A stretch of DNA of 64,000 bases, taken from the NCBI GenBank assembly GCA_963942565.1, contig OZ012700.1, positions 4,574,195-4,638,194 of the forward strand, given 5' to 3'. A program made the position numbers and the translations under genes. Positions 13,313 through 26,804 of this stretch are shown piece by piece; within the stretch, counting starts at the first letter, position 1; every line of letters starts with the position of its first letter. The notes beneath the pieces are model-generated. The model did not search any database, was not told the DNA's origin, and saw only the letters and a list, made by a program, of their open reading frames with translations. Origin of the DNA: Maea johnstoni. Taxonomy: Eukaryota > Annelida > Polychaeta > Spionida > Magelonidae.

Positions 13313-14682
13313 GAGAAAGTAAACTGGGGTAGGTTGACCTACGAGCGAAGCACCTTGGCCTTAACGGGGGTAGGTGGACATACGAACAAAGCACCTCGGC
13401 CTAAACTGAGGTAGGTGGACATAGGAGCGAAGCACCTTGGCCTAAACTGGGGTAGGTGAATATACGAGCTTAGCACCGGGGCCTTAACTGGGGTAGGTGG
13501 ATATACGAGCTTAGCACCTAAGTAGCACCTAAGTAAGTAAGTAAGAAAGTAAACAGCGGTAGGTTGACCTACGAGTGAAGCACCTTGGCCTTAAGGGGGG
13601 TAGGTGGACATAGGAACAAAGCACCTCAACCTTAACTGAGGTAGGTGGATATACGAGCTTAGCACCTAAGTAGCACCTATGAAAGTAAGTAGGTAAGTAA
13701 GTAAGTAAGTAAGTAAGAAAGTAAACTGGGGTAGGTTGACCTACGAGCGAAGCACCTTGGCCTTAACGGGGGGTAGGTGGACATACGAGCGAAGCACCCT
13801 GGCCTAAACTGAGGTAGGTGGACATAGGAGCGAAGCACCATGGCCTAAACTGGGGTAGGTGAATATACGAGCTTAGCATCGGGGCCTTAACTGGGGTAGG
13901 TGGATATACGAGCTTAGCACCTAAGTAGCACCTATGAAAGTAAGTAAGTAAGTAAACTGGGGTAGGTGGACCTACGAGTGAAGCACCTTGGCCTTAAAGG
14001 GGGTAGGTGGACATAGGAACAAAGCACCTCAACCTTAACTGAGGTAGGTGGATATACGAGCTTAGCACCTAAGTAGCACCTATGAAAGTAAGTAAGTAAG
14101 TAAGTAAGTAAGAAAGTAAACTGGGGTAGGTTGACCTACGAGTGAAGCACCTTGGCCTTAACAGGGGTTGGTGGACATAGGAGCGAAGCACCTCAACCTA
14201 AACTGAGGTAGGTGGATATACGAGCTTAGCACCTAAGTAGCACATATGAAAGTAAGTAAGTAAGTAAGTAAGTAAGAAAGTAAACTGGGGTAGGTTGACC
14301 TACGAGCGAAGCACCTGGGCCTTAACGGGGGTAGGTGGACATACGAGCGAAACACCTCGGCCTAAACTGAGGTAGGTGGACATGGGAGCGAAGCACCTCG
14401 GCCTAAACTGGGGTAGGTGAATATACCAGCTTAGCACCGGGGCCTTAACTGGGGTAGGTGGTTATACGAGCTTAGCACCTAAGTAGCACCTAAGTAAGTA
14501 AGTAAGTAAGTAAACTGGGGTAGGTTGACCTACAAGTGAAGCACCTTGGCCTTAACGGGGGTAGGTGGACATAGGAGCGAAGCACCTCAACCTAAACTGA
14601 GGTAGGTGGATATACGAGCTTAGCACCTAAGTAGCACCTATGAAAGTAAGTAAGTAAGTAAGAAAGTAAACTGGGGTATGTT

Positions 14683-14764
14683 GACCTACGAGCGAAGCAC
14701 CTTGGCCTTAACGGGGGTAGGTGAATATACGAGCTTAGCACCGGGGCCTTAACTGGGGTAGGTG
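14683..14764 (+). repeat. A joined directly to D (B and C absent)
   Basis: A (14683-14723) is followed at once by D (14724-14764), an 82-bp loss of two whole subunits. The preceding E' ends with ggggtatgtt. The same structure is at 22022-22103. Confidence 0.88.
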
Positions 14765-14830
14765 GATATACAAGCTTAGCACCTAAGTAGCACCTAAGTA
14801 ATTAAGTAAGTAAGTAAACTGGGGTAGGTT

Positions 14831-15341
14831 GACCTACGAGTGAAGCACCTTGGCCTTAACGGGGGTAGGTGGACATAGGAGCGAAGCACCTCAACCTAAA
14901 CTGAGGTAGGTGGATATACGAGCTTAGCACCTAAGTAGCACCTATGAAAGTAAGTAAGTAAGTAAGTAAGTAAGAAAGTAAACTGGGGTAGGTTGACCTA
15001 CGAGCAAAGCACCTTGGCCTTAACGGGGGTAGGTGGACATACGAGCGAAGCACCTCGGCCTAAACTGAGGTAGGTGGACATAGGAGCGAAGCACCTCTGC
15101 CTAAACTGGGGTAGGTGAATATACGAGCTTAGCACCGGGTCCTTAACTGGGGTAGGTGGATATACGAGCTTAGCACCTAAGTAGCACCTAAGTAAGTAAG
15201 TAAGAAAGTAAACTGCGGTAGGTTAACCTACGAGTGAAGCACCTTGGCCTTAATGGGGGTAGGTGGACATAGGAGCGAAGCACCTCGACCTAAACTGAGG
15301 TAGGTGGATATACGAGCTTAGCACCTAAGTAGCACCTATGA

Positions 15342-15376
<35 letters not shown>

Positions 15377-15744
15377 AAAGTAAACTGGGGAAGGTTGACC
15401 TACGAGCGAAGCACCTTGGCCTGAACGGGGGGTAGGTGGACATACGAGCGAAGCACCTCGGTTTAGACTGAGGTAGGTGGACATAGGAGCGAAGCACCTC
15501 GGCCTAAACTGGGGTAGGTGAATATACAAGCTTAGCACCGGGGCCTTAACTGGGGTAGGTGGATATACGAGCTTAGCACCTAAGTAGCACCTAAGTAAGT
15601 AAGTAAGTAAGTAAACTGGGGTAGGTTGACCTACGAGTGAAGCACCTTGGCCTTAACAGGGGTAGGTGGACATAGGAGCGAAGCACCTCAACCTAAACTG
15701 AGGTAGGTGGATATACGAGCTTAGCACCTAAGTAGCACATATGA

Positions 15745-15779
<35 letters not shown>

Positions 15780-16544
15780 AAAGTAAACTGGGGTAGGTTG
15801 ACCTACGAGCGAAGCACCTGGGCCTTAACGGGGGTAGGTGGACATACGAGCGAAACACCTCGGCCTAAACTGAGGTAGGTGGACATGGGAGCGAAGCACC
15901 TCGGCCTAAACTGGGGTAGGTGAATATACCAGCTTAGCACCGGGGCCTTAACTGGGGTAGGTGGATATACAAGCTTAGCACCTAAGTAGCACCTAAGTAA
16001 GTAAGTAAGTAAGAAAGTAAACTGGGGTAGGTTGACCTACGAGTGAAGCACCTTGGCCTTAACGGGGGTAGGTGGACATAGGAGCGAAGCACCTCAACCT
16101 AAACTGAGGTAGGTGGATATACGAGCTTAGCACCTAAGTAGCACCTATGAAAGTAAGTAAGTAAGTAAGTAAGTAAGAAAGTAAACTGGGGTAGGTTGAC
16201 CTACGAGCAAAGCACCTTGGCCTTAACGGGGGTAGGTGGACATACGAGCGAAGCACCTCGGCCTAAACTGAGGTAGGTGGACATAGGAGCGAAGCACCTC
16301 GGCCTAAACTGGGGTAGGTGAATATACGAGCTTAGCACCGGGTCCTTAACTGGGGTAGGTGGATATACGAGCTTAGCACCTAAGTAGCACCTAAGTAAGT
16401 AAGTAAGAAAGTAAACTGCGGTAGGTTAACCTACGAGTGAAGCACCTTGGCCTTAATGGGGGTAGGTGGACATAGGAGCGAAGCACCTCGACCTAAACTG
16501 AGGTAGGTGGATATACGAGCTTAGCACCTAAGTAGCACCTATGA

Positions 16545-16575
<31 letters not shown>

Positions 16576-16943
16576 AAAGTAAACTGGGGAAGGTTGACCT
16601 ACGAGCGAAGCACCTTGGCCTGAACGGGGGGTAGGTGGACATACAAGCGAAGCACCTCGGTTTAGACTGAGGTAGGTGGACATAGGAGCGAAGCACCTCG
16701 GCCTAAACTGGGGTAGGTGAATATACAAGCTTAGCACCGGGGCCTTAACTGGGGTAGGTGGATATACGAGCTTAGCACCTAAGTAGCACCTAAGTAAGTA
16801 AGTAAGTAAGTAAACTGGGGTAGGTTGACCTACGAGTGAAGCACCTTGGCCTTAACAGGGGTAGGTGGACATAGGAGCGAAGCACCTCAACCTAAACTGA
16901 GGTAGGTGGATATACGAGCTTAGCACCTAAGTAGCACATATGA

Positions 16944-16978
<35 letters not shown>

Positions 16979-17232
16979 AAAGTAAACTGGGGTAGGTTGA
17001 CCTACGAGCGAAGCACCTGGGCCTTAACGGGGGTAGGTGGACATACGAGCGAAACACCTCGGCCTAAACTGAGGTAGGTGGACATGGGAGCGAAGCACCT
17101 CGGCCTAAACTGGGGTAGGTGAATATACCAGCTTAGCAACGGGGCCTTAACTGGGGTAGGTGGATATACGAGCTTAGCACCTAAGTAGCACCTAAGTAAG
17201 TAAGTAAGTAAGTAAGTAAACTGGGGTAGGTT
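14831..17232 (+). repeat. Tandem triplet-HOR duplication, period 1203
   Basis: Two adjacent three-HOR blocks (14831-16033 and 16034-17232) share ggttaacc, cctcggtttagac, gcacatatg, gcgaaacacc, catgggagc and ataccagc. One GTAA tract differs in length. Confidence 0.9.
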
Positions 17233-17404
17233 GACCTACGAGTGAAGCACCTTGGCCTTAAGGGGGGTAGGTGGACATAGGAGCGAAGCACCTCAACCTA
17301 AACTGAGGTAGGTGGATATACGAGCTTAGCACCTAAGTAGCACCTATGAAAGTAAGTAGGTAAGTAAGTAAGTAAGTAAGTAAGAAAGTAAACTGGGGTA
17401 GGTT

Positions 17405-17865
17405 GACCTACGAGCGAAGCACCTTGGCCTTAACGGGGGGTAGGTGGACATACGAGCGAAGCACCCCGGCCTAAACTGAGGTAGGTGGACATAGGAGCGA
17501 AGCACCATGGCCTAAACTGGGGTAGGTGAATATACGAGCTTAGCATCGGGGCCTTAACTGGGGTAGGTGGATATACGAGCTTAGCACCTAAGTAGCACCT
17601 AAGTAAGTAAGTAAGTAAGTAAACTGGGGTAGGTTGACCTACGAGCGAAGCACCTTGGCCTTAACGGGGGTAGGTGGACATACGAGCGAAGCACCCCGGC
17701 CTAAACTGAGGTAGGTGGACATAGGAGCGAAGCACCATGGCCTAAACTGGGGTAGGTGAATATACGAGCTTAGCATCGGGGCCTTAACTGGGGTAGGTGG
17801 ATATACGAGCTTAGCACCTAAGTAGCACCTAAGTAAGTAAGTAAGTAAGTAACCTGGGGTAGGTT
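17405..17865 (+). repeat. Doubled long half, copy 4
   Basis: 6322 bp after the copy at 11083, with the same markers. Confidence 0.9.
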
Positions 17866-18380
17866 GACCTACGAGTGAAGCACCTTGGCCTTAACGGGGG
17901 TAGGTGGACATAGGAGCGAAGCACCTCAACCTTAACTGAGGTAGGTGGATATACGAGCTTAGCACCTAAGTAGCACCTATGAAAGTAAGTAAGTAAGTAA
18001 GTAAGTAAGAAAGTAAACTGGGGTAGGTTGACCTACGAGTGAAGCACCTTGGCCTTAACGGGGGTAGGTGGACATACGAGCGAAGCACCTCGGCCTAAAC
18101 TGAGGTAGGTGGACATAGGAGCGAAGCACCTCGGCCTAAACTGGGGTAGGTGAATATACGAGCTTAGCACCGGGGCCTTAACTGGGGTAGGTGGATATAC
18201 GAGCTTAGCACCTAAGTAGCACCTAAGTAAGTAAGTAAGTAAGTAAGTAAACTGGGGTAGGTTGACCTACGAGTGAAGCACCTTGGCCTTAACGGGGGTA
18301 GGTGGACATAGGAGCGAAGCACCTCAACCTAAACTGAGGTAGGTGGATATACAAGCTTAGCACCTAAGTAGCACCTATGA

Positions 18381-18419
<39 letters not shown>

Positions 18420-18795
18420 AAAGTAAACTGGGGTAGGTTGACCTACGAGCGAAGCACCTTGGCCTTAATGGGGTTAGGTGGACATACGAGCGAAGCACCT
18501 CGGCCTAAACTGAGGTAGGTGGACATAGGAGCGAAGCACCTCAGCCTAAACTGGGGTAGGTGAATATACGAGCTTAGCACTGGGGCCTTAACTGGGGTAG
18601 GTGGATATACGAGCTTAGCACCTAAGTAGCACCTAAGTAAGTAAGTAAGTAAGTAAACTGGGGTAGGTTGACCTACGAGTGAAGCACCTTGGCCTTAACG
18701 GGGGTAGGTGGACATAGGAGCGAAGCACCTCAACCTAAACTGAGGTAGGTGGATATACGAGCTTAGCACCTAAGTAGCACCTATGAAAGTAAGTA

Positions 18796-18837
<42 letters not shown>

Positions 18838-19204
18838 AAAGTAAACTGGGGTAGGTTGACCTACAAGCAAAGCACCTTGGCCTTAACGGGGATAGGTGGA
18901 CATACGAGCGAAGCACCTCGGCCTAAACTGAGGTAGGTGGACATAGGAGCGAAGCACCTCGGCCTAAACTGGGGTAGGTGAATATACAAGCTTAGCACCG
19001 GGGCCTTAACTGGGGTAGGTGGATATACGAGCTTAGCACCTAAGTAGCACCTAAGTAAGTAAGTAAGTAAGTAAACTGGGGTAGGTTGACCTACGAGTGA
19101 AGCACCTTGGCCTTAACAGGGGTAGGTGGACATAGGAGCGAAGCACCTCAACCTAAACTGAGGTAGGTGGATATACGAGCTTAGCACCTAAGTAGCACAT
19201 ATGA

Positions 19205-19235
<31 letters not shown>

Positions 19236-19602
19236 AAAGTAAACTGGGGTAGGTTGACCTACGAGCGAAGCACCTTGGCCTTAACGGGGGTAGGTGGACA
19301 TACGAGCGAAACACCTCGGCCTAAACTGAGGTAGGTGGACATGGGAGCGAAGCACCTCGGCCTAAACTGGGGTAGGTGAATATACGAGCTTAGCACCGGG
19401 GCCTTAACTGGGGTAGTTGGATATACGAGCTTAGCACCTAAGTAGCACCTAAGTAAGTAAGTAAGTAAGTAAACTGGGGTAGGTTGACCTACAAGTGAAG
19501 CACCTTGGCCTTAACGGGGGAAGGTGGACATAGGAGCGAAGCACCTCAACCTAAACTGAGGTAGGTGGATATACGAGCTTAGCACCTAAGTAGCACCTAT
19601 GA

Positions 19603-19634
<32 letters not shown>

Positions 19635-20454
19635 GAGAAAGTAAACTGGGGTAGGTTGACCTACGAGCGAAGCACCTTGGCCTTAACGGGGGTAGGTGGA
19701 CATACGAACAAAGCACCTCGGCCTAAACTGAGGTAGGTGGACATAGGAGCGAAGCACCTTGGCCTAAACTGGGGTAGGTGAATATACGAGCTTAGCACCG
19801 GGGCCTTAACTGGGGTAGGTGGATATACGAGCTTAGCACCTAAGTAGCACCTAAGTAAGTAAGTAAGAAAGTAAACAGCGGTAGGTTGACCTACGAGTGA
19901 AGCACCTTGGCCTTAAGGGGGGTAGGTGGACATAGGAGCGAAGCACCTCAACCTAAACTGAGGTAGGTGGATATACGAGCTTAGCACCTAAGTAGCACCT
20001 ATGAAAGTAAGTAGGTAAGTAAGTAAGTAAGTAAGTAAGAAAGTAAACTGGGGTAGGTTGACCTACGAGCGAAGCACCTTGGCCTTAACGGGGGGTAGGT
20101 GGACATACGAGCGAAGCACCCTGGCCTAAACTGAGGTAGGTGGACATAGGAGCGAAGCACCATGGCCTAAACTGGGGTAGGTGAATATACGAGCTTAGCA
20201 TCGGGGCCTTAACTGGGGTAGGTGGATATACGAGCTTAGCACCTAAGTAGCACCTATGAAAGTAAGTAAGTAAGTAAACTGGGGTAGGTGGACCTACGAG
20301 TGAAGCACCTTGGCCTTAAAGGGGGTAGGTGGACATAGGAACGAAGCACCTCAACCTTAACTGAGGTAGGTGGATATACGAGCTTAGCACCTAAGTAGCA
20401 CCTATGAAAGTAAGTAAGTAAGTAAGTAAGTAAGAAAGTAAACTGGGGTAGGTT

Positions 20455-20805
20455 GACCTACGAGTGAAGCACCTTGGCCTTAACGGGGGTAGGTGGACAT
20501 ACGAGCGAAGCACCTCGGCCTAAACTGAGGTAGGTGGACATAGGAGCGAAGCACCTCGGCCTAAACTGGGGTAGGTGAATATACGAGCTTAGCACCGGGG
20601 CCTTAACTGGGGTAGGTGGATATACGAGCTTAGCACCTAAGTAGCACCTAAGTAAGTAAGTAAGTAAGTAAGTAAACTGGGGTAGGTTGACCTACGAGTG
20701 AAGCACCATGGCCTTAACGGGGGTAGGTGGACATAGGAGCGAAGCACCTCAACCTAAACTGAGGTAGGTGGATATGCGAGCTTAGCACCTAAGTAGCACC
20801 TATGA

Positions 20806-20844
<39 letters not shown>

Positions 20845-21179
20845 AAAGTAAACTGGGGTAGGTTGACCTACGAGAGAAGCACCTCGGCCTAAACTGAGGT
20901 AGGTGGACATAGGAGCGAAGCACCTCAGCCTTAACTGAGGTAGGTGAATATACAAGCTTAGCACTTGGGCCTTAACTGGGGTAGGTGGATATACGAGCTT
21001 AGCACCTAAGTAGCACCTAAGTAAGTAAGTAAGTAAGTAAACTGGGGTAGGTTGACCTACAAGTGAAGCACCTTGGCCTTAACGGGGGTAGGTGGACATA
21101 GGAGCGAAGCACCTCAACCTAAACTGAGGTAGGTGGATATACGAGCTTAGCACCTAAGTAGCACCTATGAAAGTAAGTA

Positions 21180-21221
<42 letters not shown>

Positions 21222-21471
21222 AAAGTAAACTGGGGTAGGTTGACCTACAAGCGAAGCACCTTGGCCTTAACGGGGATAGGTGGACATACGAGCGAAGCAC
21301 CTCGGCCTAAACTGAGGTAGGTGGACATAGGAGCGAAGCACCTCGGCCTAAACTGGGGTAGGTGAATATACAAGCTTAGCACCGGGGCCTTAACTGGGGT
21401 AGGTGGATATACGAGCTTAGCACCTAAGTAGCACCTAAGTAAGTAAGTAAGTAAGTAAACTGGGGTAGGTT
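20455..21471 (+). repeat. 1017-bp segment present only in second macro-copy
   Basis: Bounded on both sides by the start of an A' unit: 20455 aligns with 14133 at spacing 6322, and 21472 aligns with the same 14133 at spacing 7339. It contains a variant HOR with an A/B fusion (20865-20905) and the marker gtaagtatgtaag. The exact A'-to-A' boundaries point to unequal exchange between homologous units, by gain here or loss in the first copy. Confidence 0.88.
20865..20905 (+). repeat. A/B fusion unit
   Basis: Begins as A (gacctacgag) and ends as B (cacctcggcc, actgaggtaggtg), removing one 41-bp unit. It lies within the 1017-bp segment found only in the second macro-copy. Confidence 0.85.
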
Positions 21472-22021
21472 GACCTACGAGTGAAGCACCTTGGCCTTAA
21501 CAGGGGTTGGTGGACATAGGAGCGAAGCACCTCAACCTAAACTGAGGTAGGTGGATATACGAGCTTAGCACCTAAGTAGCACATATGAAAGTAAGTAAGT
21601 AAGTAAGTAAGTAAGAAAGTAAACTGGGGTAGGTTGACCTACGAGCGAAGCACCTAGGCCTTAACGGGGGTAGGTGGACATACGAGCGAAACACCTCGGC
21701 CTAAACTGAGGTAGGTGGACATGGGAGCGAAGCACCTCGGCCTAAACTGGGGTAGGTGAATATACCAGCTTAGCACCGGGGCCTTAACTGGGGTAGGTGG
21801 TTATACGAGCTTAGCACCTAAGTAGCACCTAAGTAAGTAAGTAAGTAAGTAAACTGGGGTAGGTTGACCTACAAGTGAAGCACCTTGGCCTTAACGGGGG
21901 TAGGTGGACATAGGAGCGAAGCACCTCAACCTAAACTGAGGTAGGTGGATATACGAGCTTAGCACCTAAGTAGCACCTATGAAAGTAAGTAAGTAAGTAA
22001 GAAAGTAAACTGGGGTATGTT

Positions 22022-22103
22022 GACCTACGAGCGAAGCACCTTGGCCTTAACGGGGGTAGGTGAATATACGAGCTTAGCACCGGGGCCTTAACTGGGGTAG
22101 GTG
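22022..22103 (+). repeat. A joined directly to D, second copy
   Basis: 7339 bp from the copy at 14683, also preceded by ggggtatgtt, so it was copied with the macro-unit. Confidence 0.88.
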
Positions 22104-22169
22104 GATATACAAGCTTAGCACCTAAGTAGCACCTAAGTAATTAAGTAAGTAAGTAAACTGGGGTAGGTT

Positions 22170-22679
22170 GACCTACGAGTGAAGCACCTTGGCCTTAACG
22201 GGGGTAGGTGGACATAGGAGCGAAGCACCTCAACCTAAACTGAGGTAGGTGGATATACGAGCTTAGCACCTAAGTAGCACCTATGAAAGTAAGTAAGTAA
22301 GTAAGTAAGTAAGAAAGTAAACTGGGGTAGGTTGACCTACGAGCAAAGCACCTTGGCCTTAACGGGGGTAGGTGGACATACGAGCGAAGCACCTCGGCCT
22401 AAACTGAGGTAGGTGGACATAGGAGCGAAGCACCTCTGCCTAAACTGGGGTAGGTGAATATACGAGCTTAGCACCGGGTCCTTAACTGGGGTAGGTGGAT
22501 ATACGAGCTTAGCACCTAAGTAGCACCTAAGTAAGTAAGTAAGAAAGTAAACTGCGGTAGGTTAACCTACGAGTGAAGCACCTTGGCCTTAATGGGGGTA
22601 GGTGGACATAGGGGGAAGCACCTCGACCTAAACTGAGGTAGGTGGATATACGAGCTTAGCACCTAAGTAGCACCTATGA

Positions 22680-22714
<35 letters not shown>

Positions 22715-23082
22715 AAAGTAAACTGGGGAAGGTTGACCTACGAGCGAAGCACCTTGGCCTGAACGGGGGGTAGGTGGACATACGAGCGAAGCACCTCGGT
22801 TTAGACTGAGGTAGGTGGACATAGGAGCGAAGCACCTCGGCCTAAACTGGGGTAGGTGAATATACAAGCTTAGCACCGGGGCCTTAACTGGGGTAGGTGG
22901 ATATACGAGCTTAGCACCTAAGTAGCACCTAAGTAAGTAAGTAAGTAAGTAAACTGGGGTAGGTTGACCTACGAGTGAAGCACCTTGGCCTTAACAGGGG
23001 TAGGTGGACATAGGAGCGAAGCACCTCAACCTAAACTGAGGTAGGTGGATATACGAGCTTAGCACCTAAGTAGCACATATGA

Positions 23083-23117
<35 letters not shown>

Positions 23118-23882
23118 AAAGTAAACTGGGGTAGGTTGACCTACGAGCGAAGCACCTGGGCCTTAACGGGGGTAGGTGGACATACGAGCGAAACACCTCG
23201 GCCTAAACTGAGGTAGGTGGACATGGGAGCGAAGCACCTCGGCCTAAACTGGGGTAGGTGAATATACCAGCTTAGCACCGGGGCCTTAACTGGGGTAGGT
23301 GGATATACAAGCTTAGCACCTAAGTAGCACCTAAGTAAGTAAGTAAGTAAGAAAGTAAACTGGGGTAGGTTGACCTACGAGTGAAGCACCTTGGCCTTAA
23401 CGGGGGTAGGTGGACATAGGAGCGAAGCATCTCAACCTAAACTGAGGTAGGTGGATATACGAGCTTAGCACCTAAGTAGCACCTATGAAAGTAAGTAAGT
23501 AAGTAAGTAAGTAAGAAAGTAAACTGGGGTAGGTTGACCTACGAGCAAAGCACCTTGGCCTTAACGGGGGTAGGTGGACATACAAGCGAAGCACCTCGGC
23601 CTAAACTGAGGTAGGTGGACATAGGAGCGAAGCACCTCGGCCTAAACTGGGGTAGGTGAATATACGAGCTTAGCACCGGGTCCTTAACTGGGGTAGGTGG
23701 ATATACGAGCTTAGCACCTAAGTAGCACCTAAGTAAGTAAGTAAGAAAGTAAACTGCGGTAGGTTAACCTACGAGTGAAGCACCTTGGCCTTAATGGGGG
23801 TAGGTGGACATAGGAGCGAAGCACCTCGACCTAAACTGAGGTAGGTGGATATACGAGCTTAGCACCTAAGTAGCACCTATGA

Positions 23883-23913
<31 letters not shown>

Positions 23914-24281
23914 AAAGTAAACTGGGGAAGGTTGACCTACGAGCGAAGCACCTTGGCCTGAACGGGGGGTAGGTGGACATACAAGCGAAGCACCTCGGTT
24001 TAGACTGAGGTAGGTGGACATAGGAGCGAAGCACCTCGGCCTAAACTGGGGTAGGTGAATATACAAGCTTAGCACCGGGGCCTTAACTGGGGTAGGTGGA
24101 TATACGAGCTTAGCACCTAAGTAGCACCTAAGTAAGTAAGTAAGTAAGTAAACTGGGGTAGGTTGACCTACGAGTGAAGCACCTTGGCCTTAACAGGGGT
24201 AGGTGGACATAGGAGCGAAGCACCTCAACCTAAACTGAGGTAGGTGGATATACGAGCTTAGCACCTAAGTAGCACATATGA

Positions 24282-24316
<35 letters not shown>

Positions 24317-24570
24317 AAAGTAAACTGGGGTAGGTTGACCTACGAGCGAAGCACCTGGGCCTTAACGGGGGTAGGTGGACATACGAGCGAAACACCTCGG
24401 CCTAAACTGAGGTAGGTGGACATGGGAGCGAAGCACCTCGGCCTAAACTGGGGTAGGTGAATATACCAGCTTAGCAACGGGGCCTTAACTGGGGTAGGTG
24501 GATATACGAGCTTAGCACCTAAGTAGCACCTAAATAAGTAAGTAAGTAAGTAAGTAAACTGGGGTAGGTT
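22170..24570 (+). repeat. Tandem triplet-HOR duplication, second occurrence
   Basis: Copy of 14831-17232 carried by the macro-duplication, split at 23372. A difference is cataggggg near 22611 where the partner has cataggagc. Confidence 0.9.
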
Positions 24571-25902
24571 GACCTACGAGTGAAGCACCTTGGCCTTAAC
24601 GGGGGTAGGTGGACATAGGAGCGAAGCACCTCAACCTAAACTGAGGTAGGTGGATATACGAGCTTAGCACCTAAGTAGCACCTATGAAAGTAAGTAAGTA
24701 AGTAAGTAAGTAAGAAAGTAAACTGGGGTAGGTTGACCTACAAGCAAAGCACCTTGGCCTTAACGGGGGTAGGTGGACATACGAGCGAAGCACCTCGGCC
24801 TAAACTGAGGTAGGTGGACATAGGAGCGAAGCACCTCGGCCTAAACTGGGGTAGGTGAATATACGAGCTTAGCACCGGGGCCTTAACTGGGGTAGGTGGA
24901 TATACGAGCTTAGCACCTAAGTAGCACCTAAGTAAGTAAGTAAGAAAGTAAACTGGGGTAGGTTGACCTACGAGCGAAGCACCTTGGCCTTAACAGGGGT
25001 AGGTGGACATACGAGCGAAGCACCTCGGCCTAAACTGAGGTAGGTGGACATAGGAGCGAAGCACCTCGGCCTAAACTGGGGTAGGTGAATATACGAGCTT
25101 AGCACCAGGGCCTTAACTGTGGTAGGTGGATATACGAGCTTAGCACCTAAGTAGCACCTAAGTAAGTAAGTAAGAAAGTAAACTGCGGTAGGTTGACCTA
25201 CGAGTGAAGCACCTTGGCCTTAACGGGGGTAGGTGGACATAGGAGCGAAGCACCTCAACCTAAACTGAGGTAGGTGGATATACGAGCTTAGCACCTAAGT
25301 AGCACCTATGAAAGTAAGTAAGTAAGTAAGTAAGAAAGTAAACTGGGGTAGGTGGACATACGAGCGAAGCACCTCAGCCTAAACTTAGGTAGGTGGACAT
25401 AGGAGCGAAGCACCTCGGCCTAAACTGGGGTAGGTGAATATACGAGCTTAGCACCGGGGCCTTAACTGGGGTAGGTGGATATACGAGCTTAGCACCTAAG
25501 TAGCACCTAAGTAAGTAAGTAAGAAAGTAAACTGGGGTAGGTTGACCTACGAGCGAAGCACCTTGGCCTTCACGGGGGGTAGGTGGACATACGAGCGATG
25601 CACCTCGGCCTAAACTGAGGTAGGTGGACATAGGAGCGAAGCACCTCGGCCTAAACTGGGGTAGGTGAATATACGAGCTTAGCATCGGGGCCTTAACTGG
25701 GGTAGGTGGATATACGAGCCTAGCACCTAAGTAGCACCTAAGTAGCACCTAAGTAAGTAAGTAAGTAAGTAAACTGGGGTAGGTTGACCTACGAGTGAAG
25801 CACCTTGGCCTTAACGGGGGTAGGTGGACATAGGAGCGAAGCACCTCAACCTAAACTGAGGTAGGTGGATATACGAGCTTAGCACCTAAGTAGCACCTAT
25901 GA

Positions 25903-25937
<35 letters not shown>

Positions 25938-25959
25938 AAAGTAAACTGGGGTAGGTTGA

Positions 25960-26240
25960 CCTATGAGCGAAGCACCTTGGCCTTAACGCGGGGTAGGTGG
26001 ACATACGAGCGAAGCACCCCGGCCTAAACTGAGATAGGTGGACATAGGAGCGAAGCACCACGGCCTAAACTGGGGTAGGTGAATATACAAGCTTAGCATC
26101 GGGGCCTTAACTGGGGTAGGTGGATATACGAGCTTAGCACCTAAGTAGCACCTAAGTAAGTAAGTAAGTAAGTAAACTGGGGTAGGTTGACCTACGAGTG
26201 AAGCACCTTGGCCTTAACGGGGGTAGGTGGACATAGGAGC
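25960..26240 (+). repeat. Short duplicated segment, copy 1 (spacing 1487)
   Basis: Shares aacgcgggg, gagataggtgg and caccacggcc with about 27447-27727. Flanking units differ, so the shared tract is short, about one long half. Confidence 0.8.
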
Positions 26241-26305
26241 GAAGCACCTCAACCTTAACTGAGGTAGGTGGATATACGAGCTTAGCACCTAAGTAGCACC
26301 TATGA

Positions 26306-26344
<39 letters not shown>

Positions 26345-26722
26345 AAAGTAAACTGGGTTACGTGGACCTACAAGCGAAGCACCTTGGCCTTAACGGGGAT
26401 AGGTGGACATACGAGCGAAGCATCTCGGCCTAAACTGAGGTAGGTGGACATAGGAGCGAAGCACCTTGGCCTAAACTGGGGTAGGTGAATATACGAGCTT
26501 AGCACCGGGGCCTTAACTGCGGTAGGTGGATATACGAGCTTAGCACCTAAGTAGCACCTAAGTAAGTAAGTAAGTAAGTAAGTAAACTGGGGTAGGTTGA
26601 CCTACGAGCGAAGCACCTTGGCCTTAACGGGGGGTAGGTGGACATACGAGCGAAGCACCTCGGCCTAAACTGAGGTAGGTGGACATAGGAGCGAAGCACC
26701 TCGGCCTAAACTGGGGTAGGTG

Positions 26723-26804
26723 AATATACGAGCTTAGCATCGGGGCCTTAACTGGGGTAGGTGGATATACGAGCTTAGCACCGGGGCCTTAACTGCGGTA
26801 GGTG
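26723..26804 (+). repeat. Doubled D subunit
   Basis: D (26723-26763) is followed by a second D-like unit (26764-26804) that starts gatatac as E does, but has the D core caccggggcc and ends actgcggtagg. It is a simple 41-bp gain. Confidence 0.87.

Larger units (their letters stand above)
10940..24590 (+). repeat. Macro tandem duplication, unit about 6.3 kb
   Basis: The left part (about 10940-14130) recurs at about 17262-20454 with spacing 6322. The right part (14133-17232) recurs at 21472-24570 with spacing 7339, becoming 7338 after a 1-bp loss near 22611. The two copies are adjacent. The difference in spacing is a 1017-bp segment present only in the second copy. Differences between copies are scattered single bases. 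Confidence 0.9.

Noticed and set aside
22605-22620. Irregular string cataggggg as a possible insertion site
   Set aside because: It is a small change of cataggagc (net loss of one base) within an otherwise ordinary C' unit, explaining the shift from spacing 7339 to 7338.
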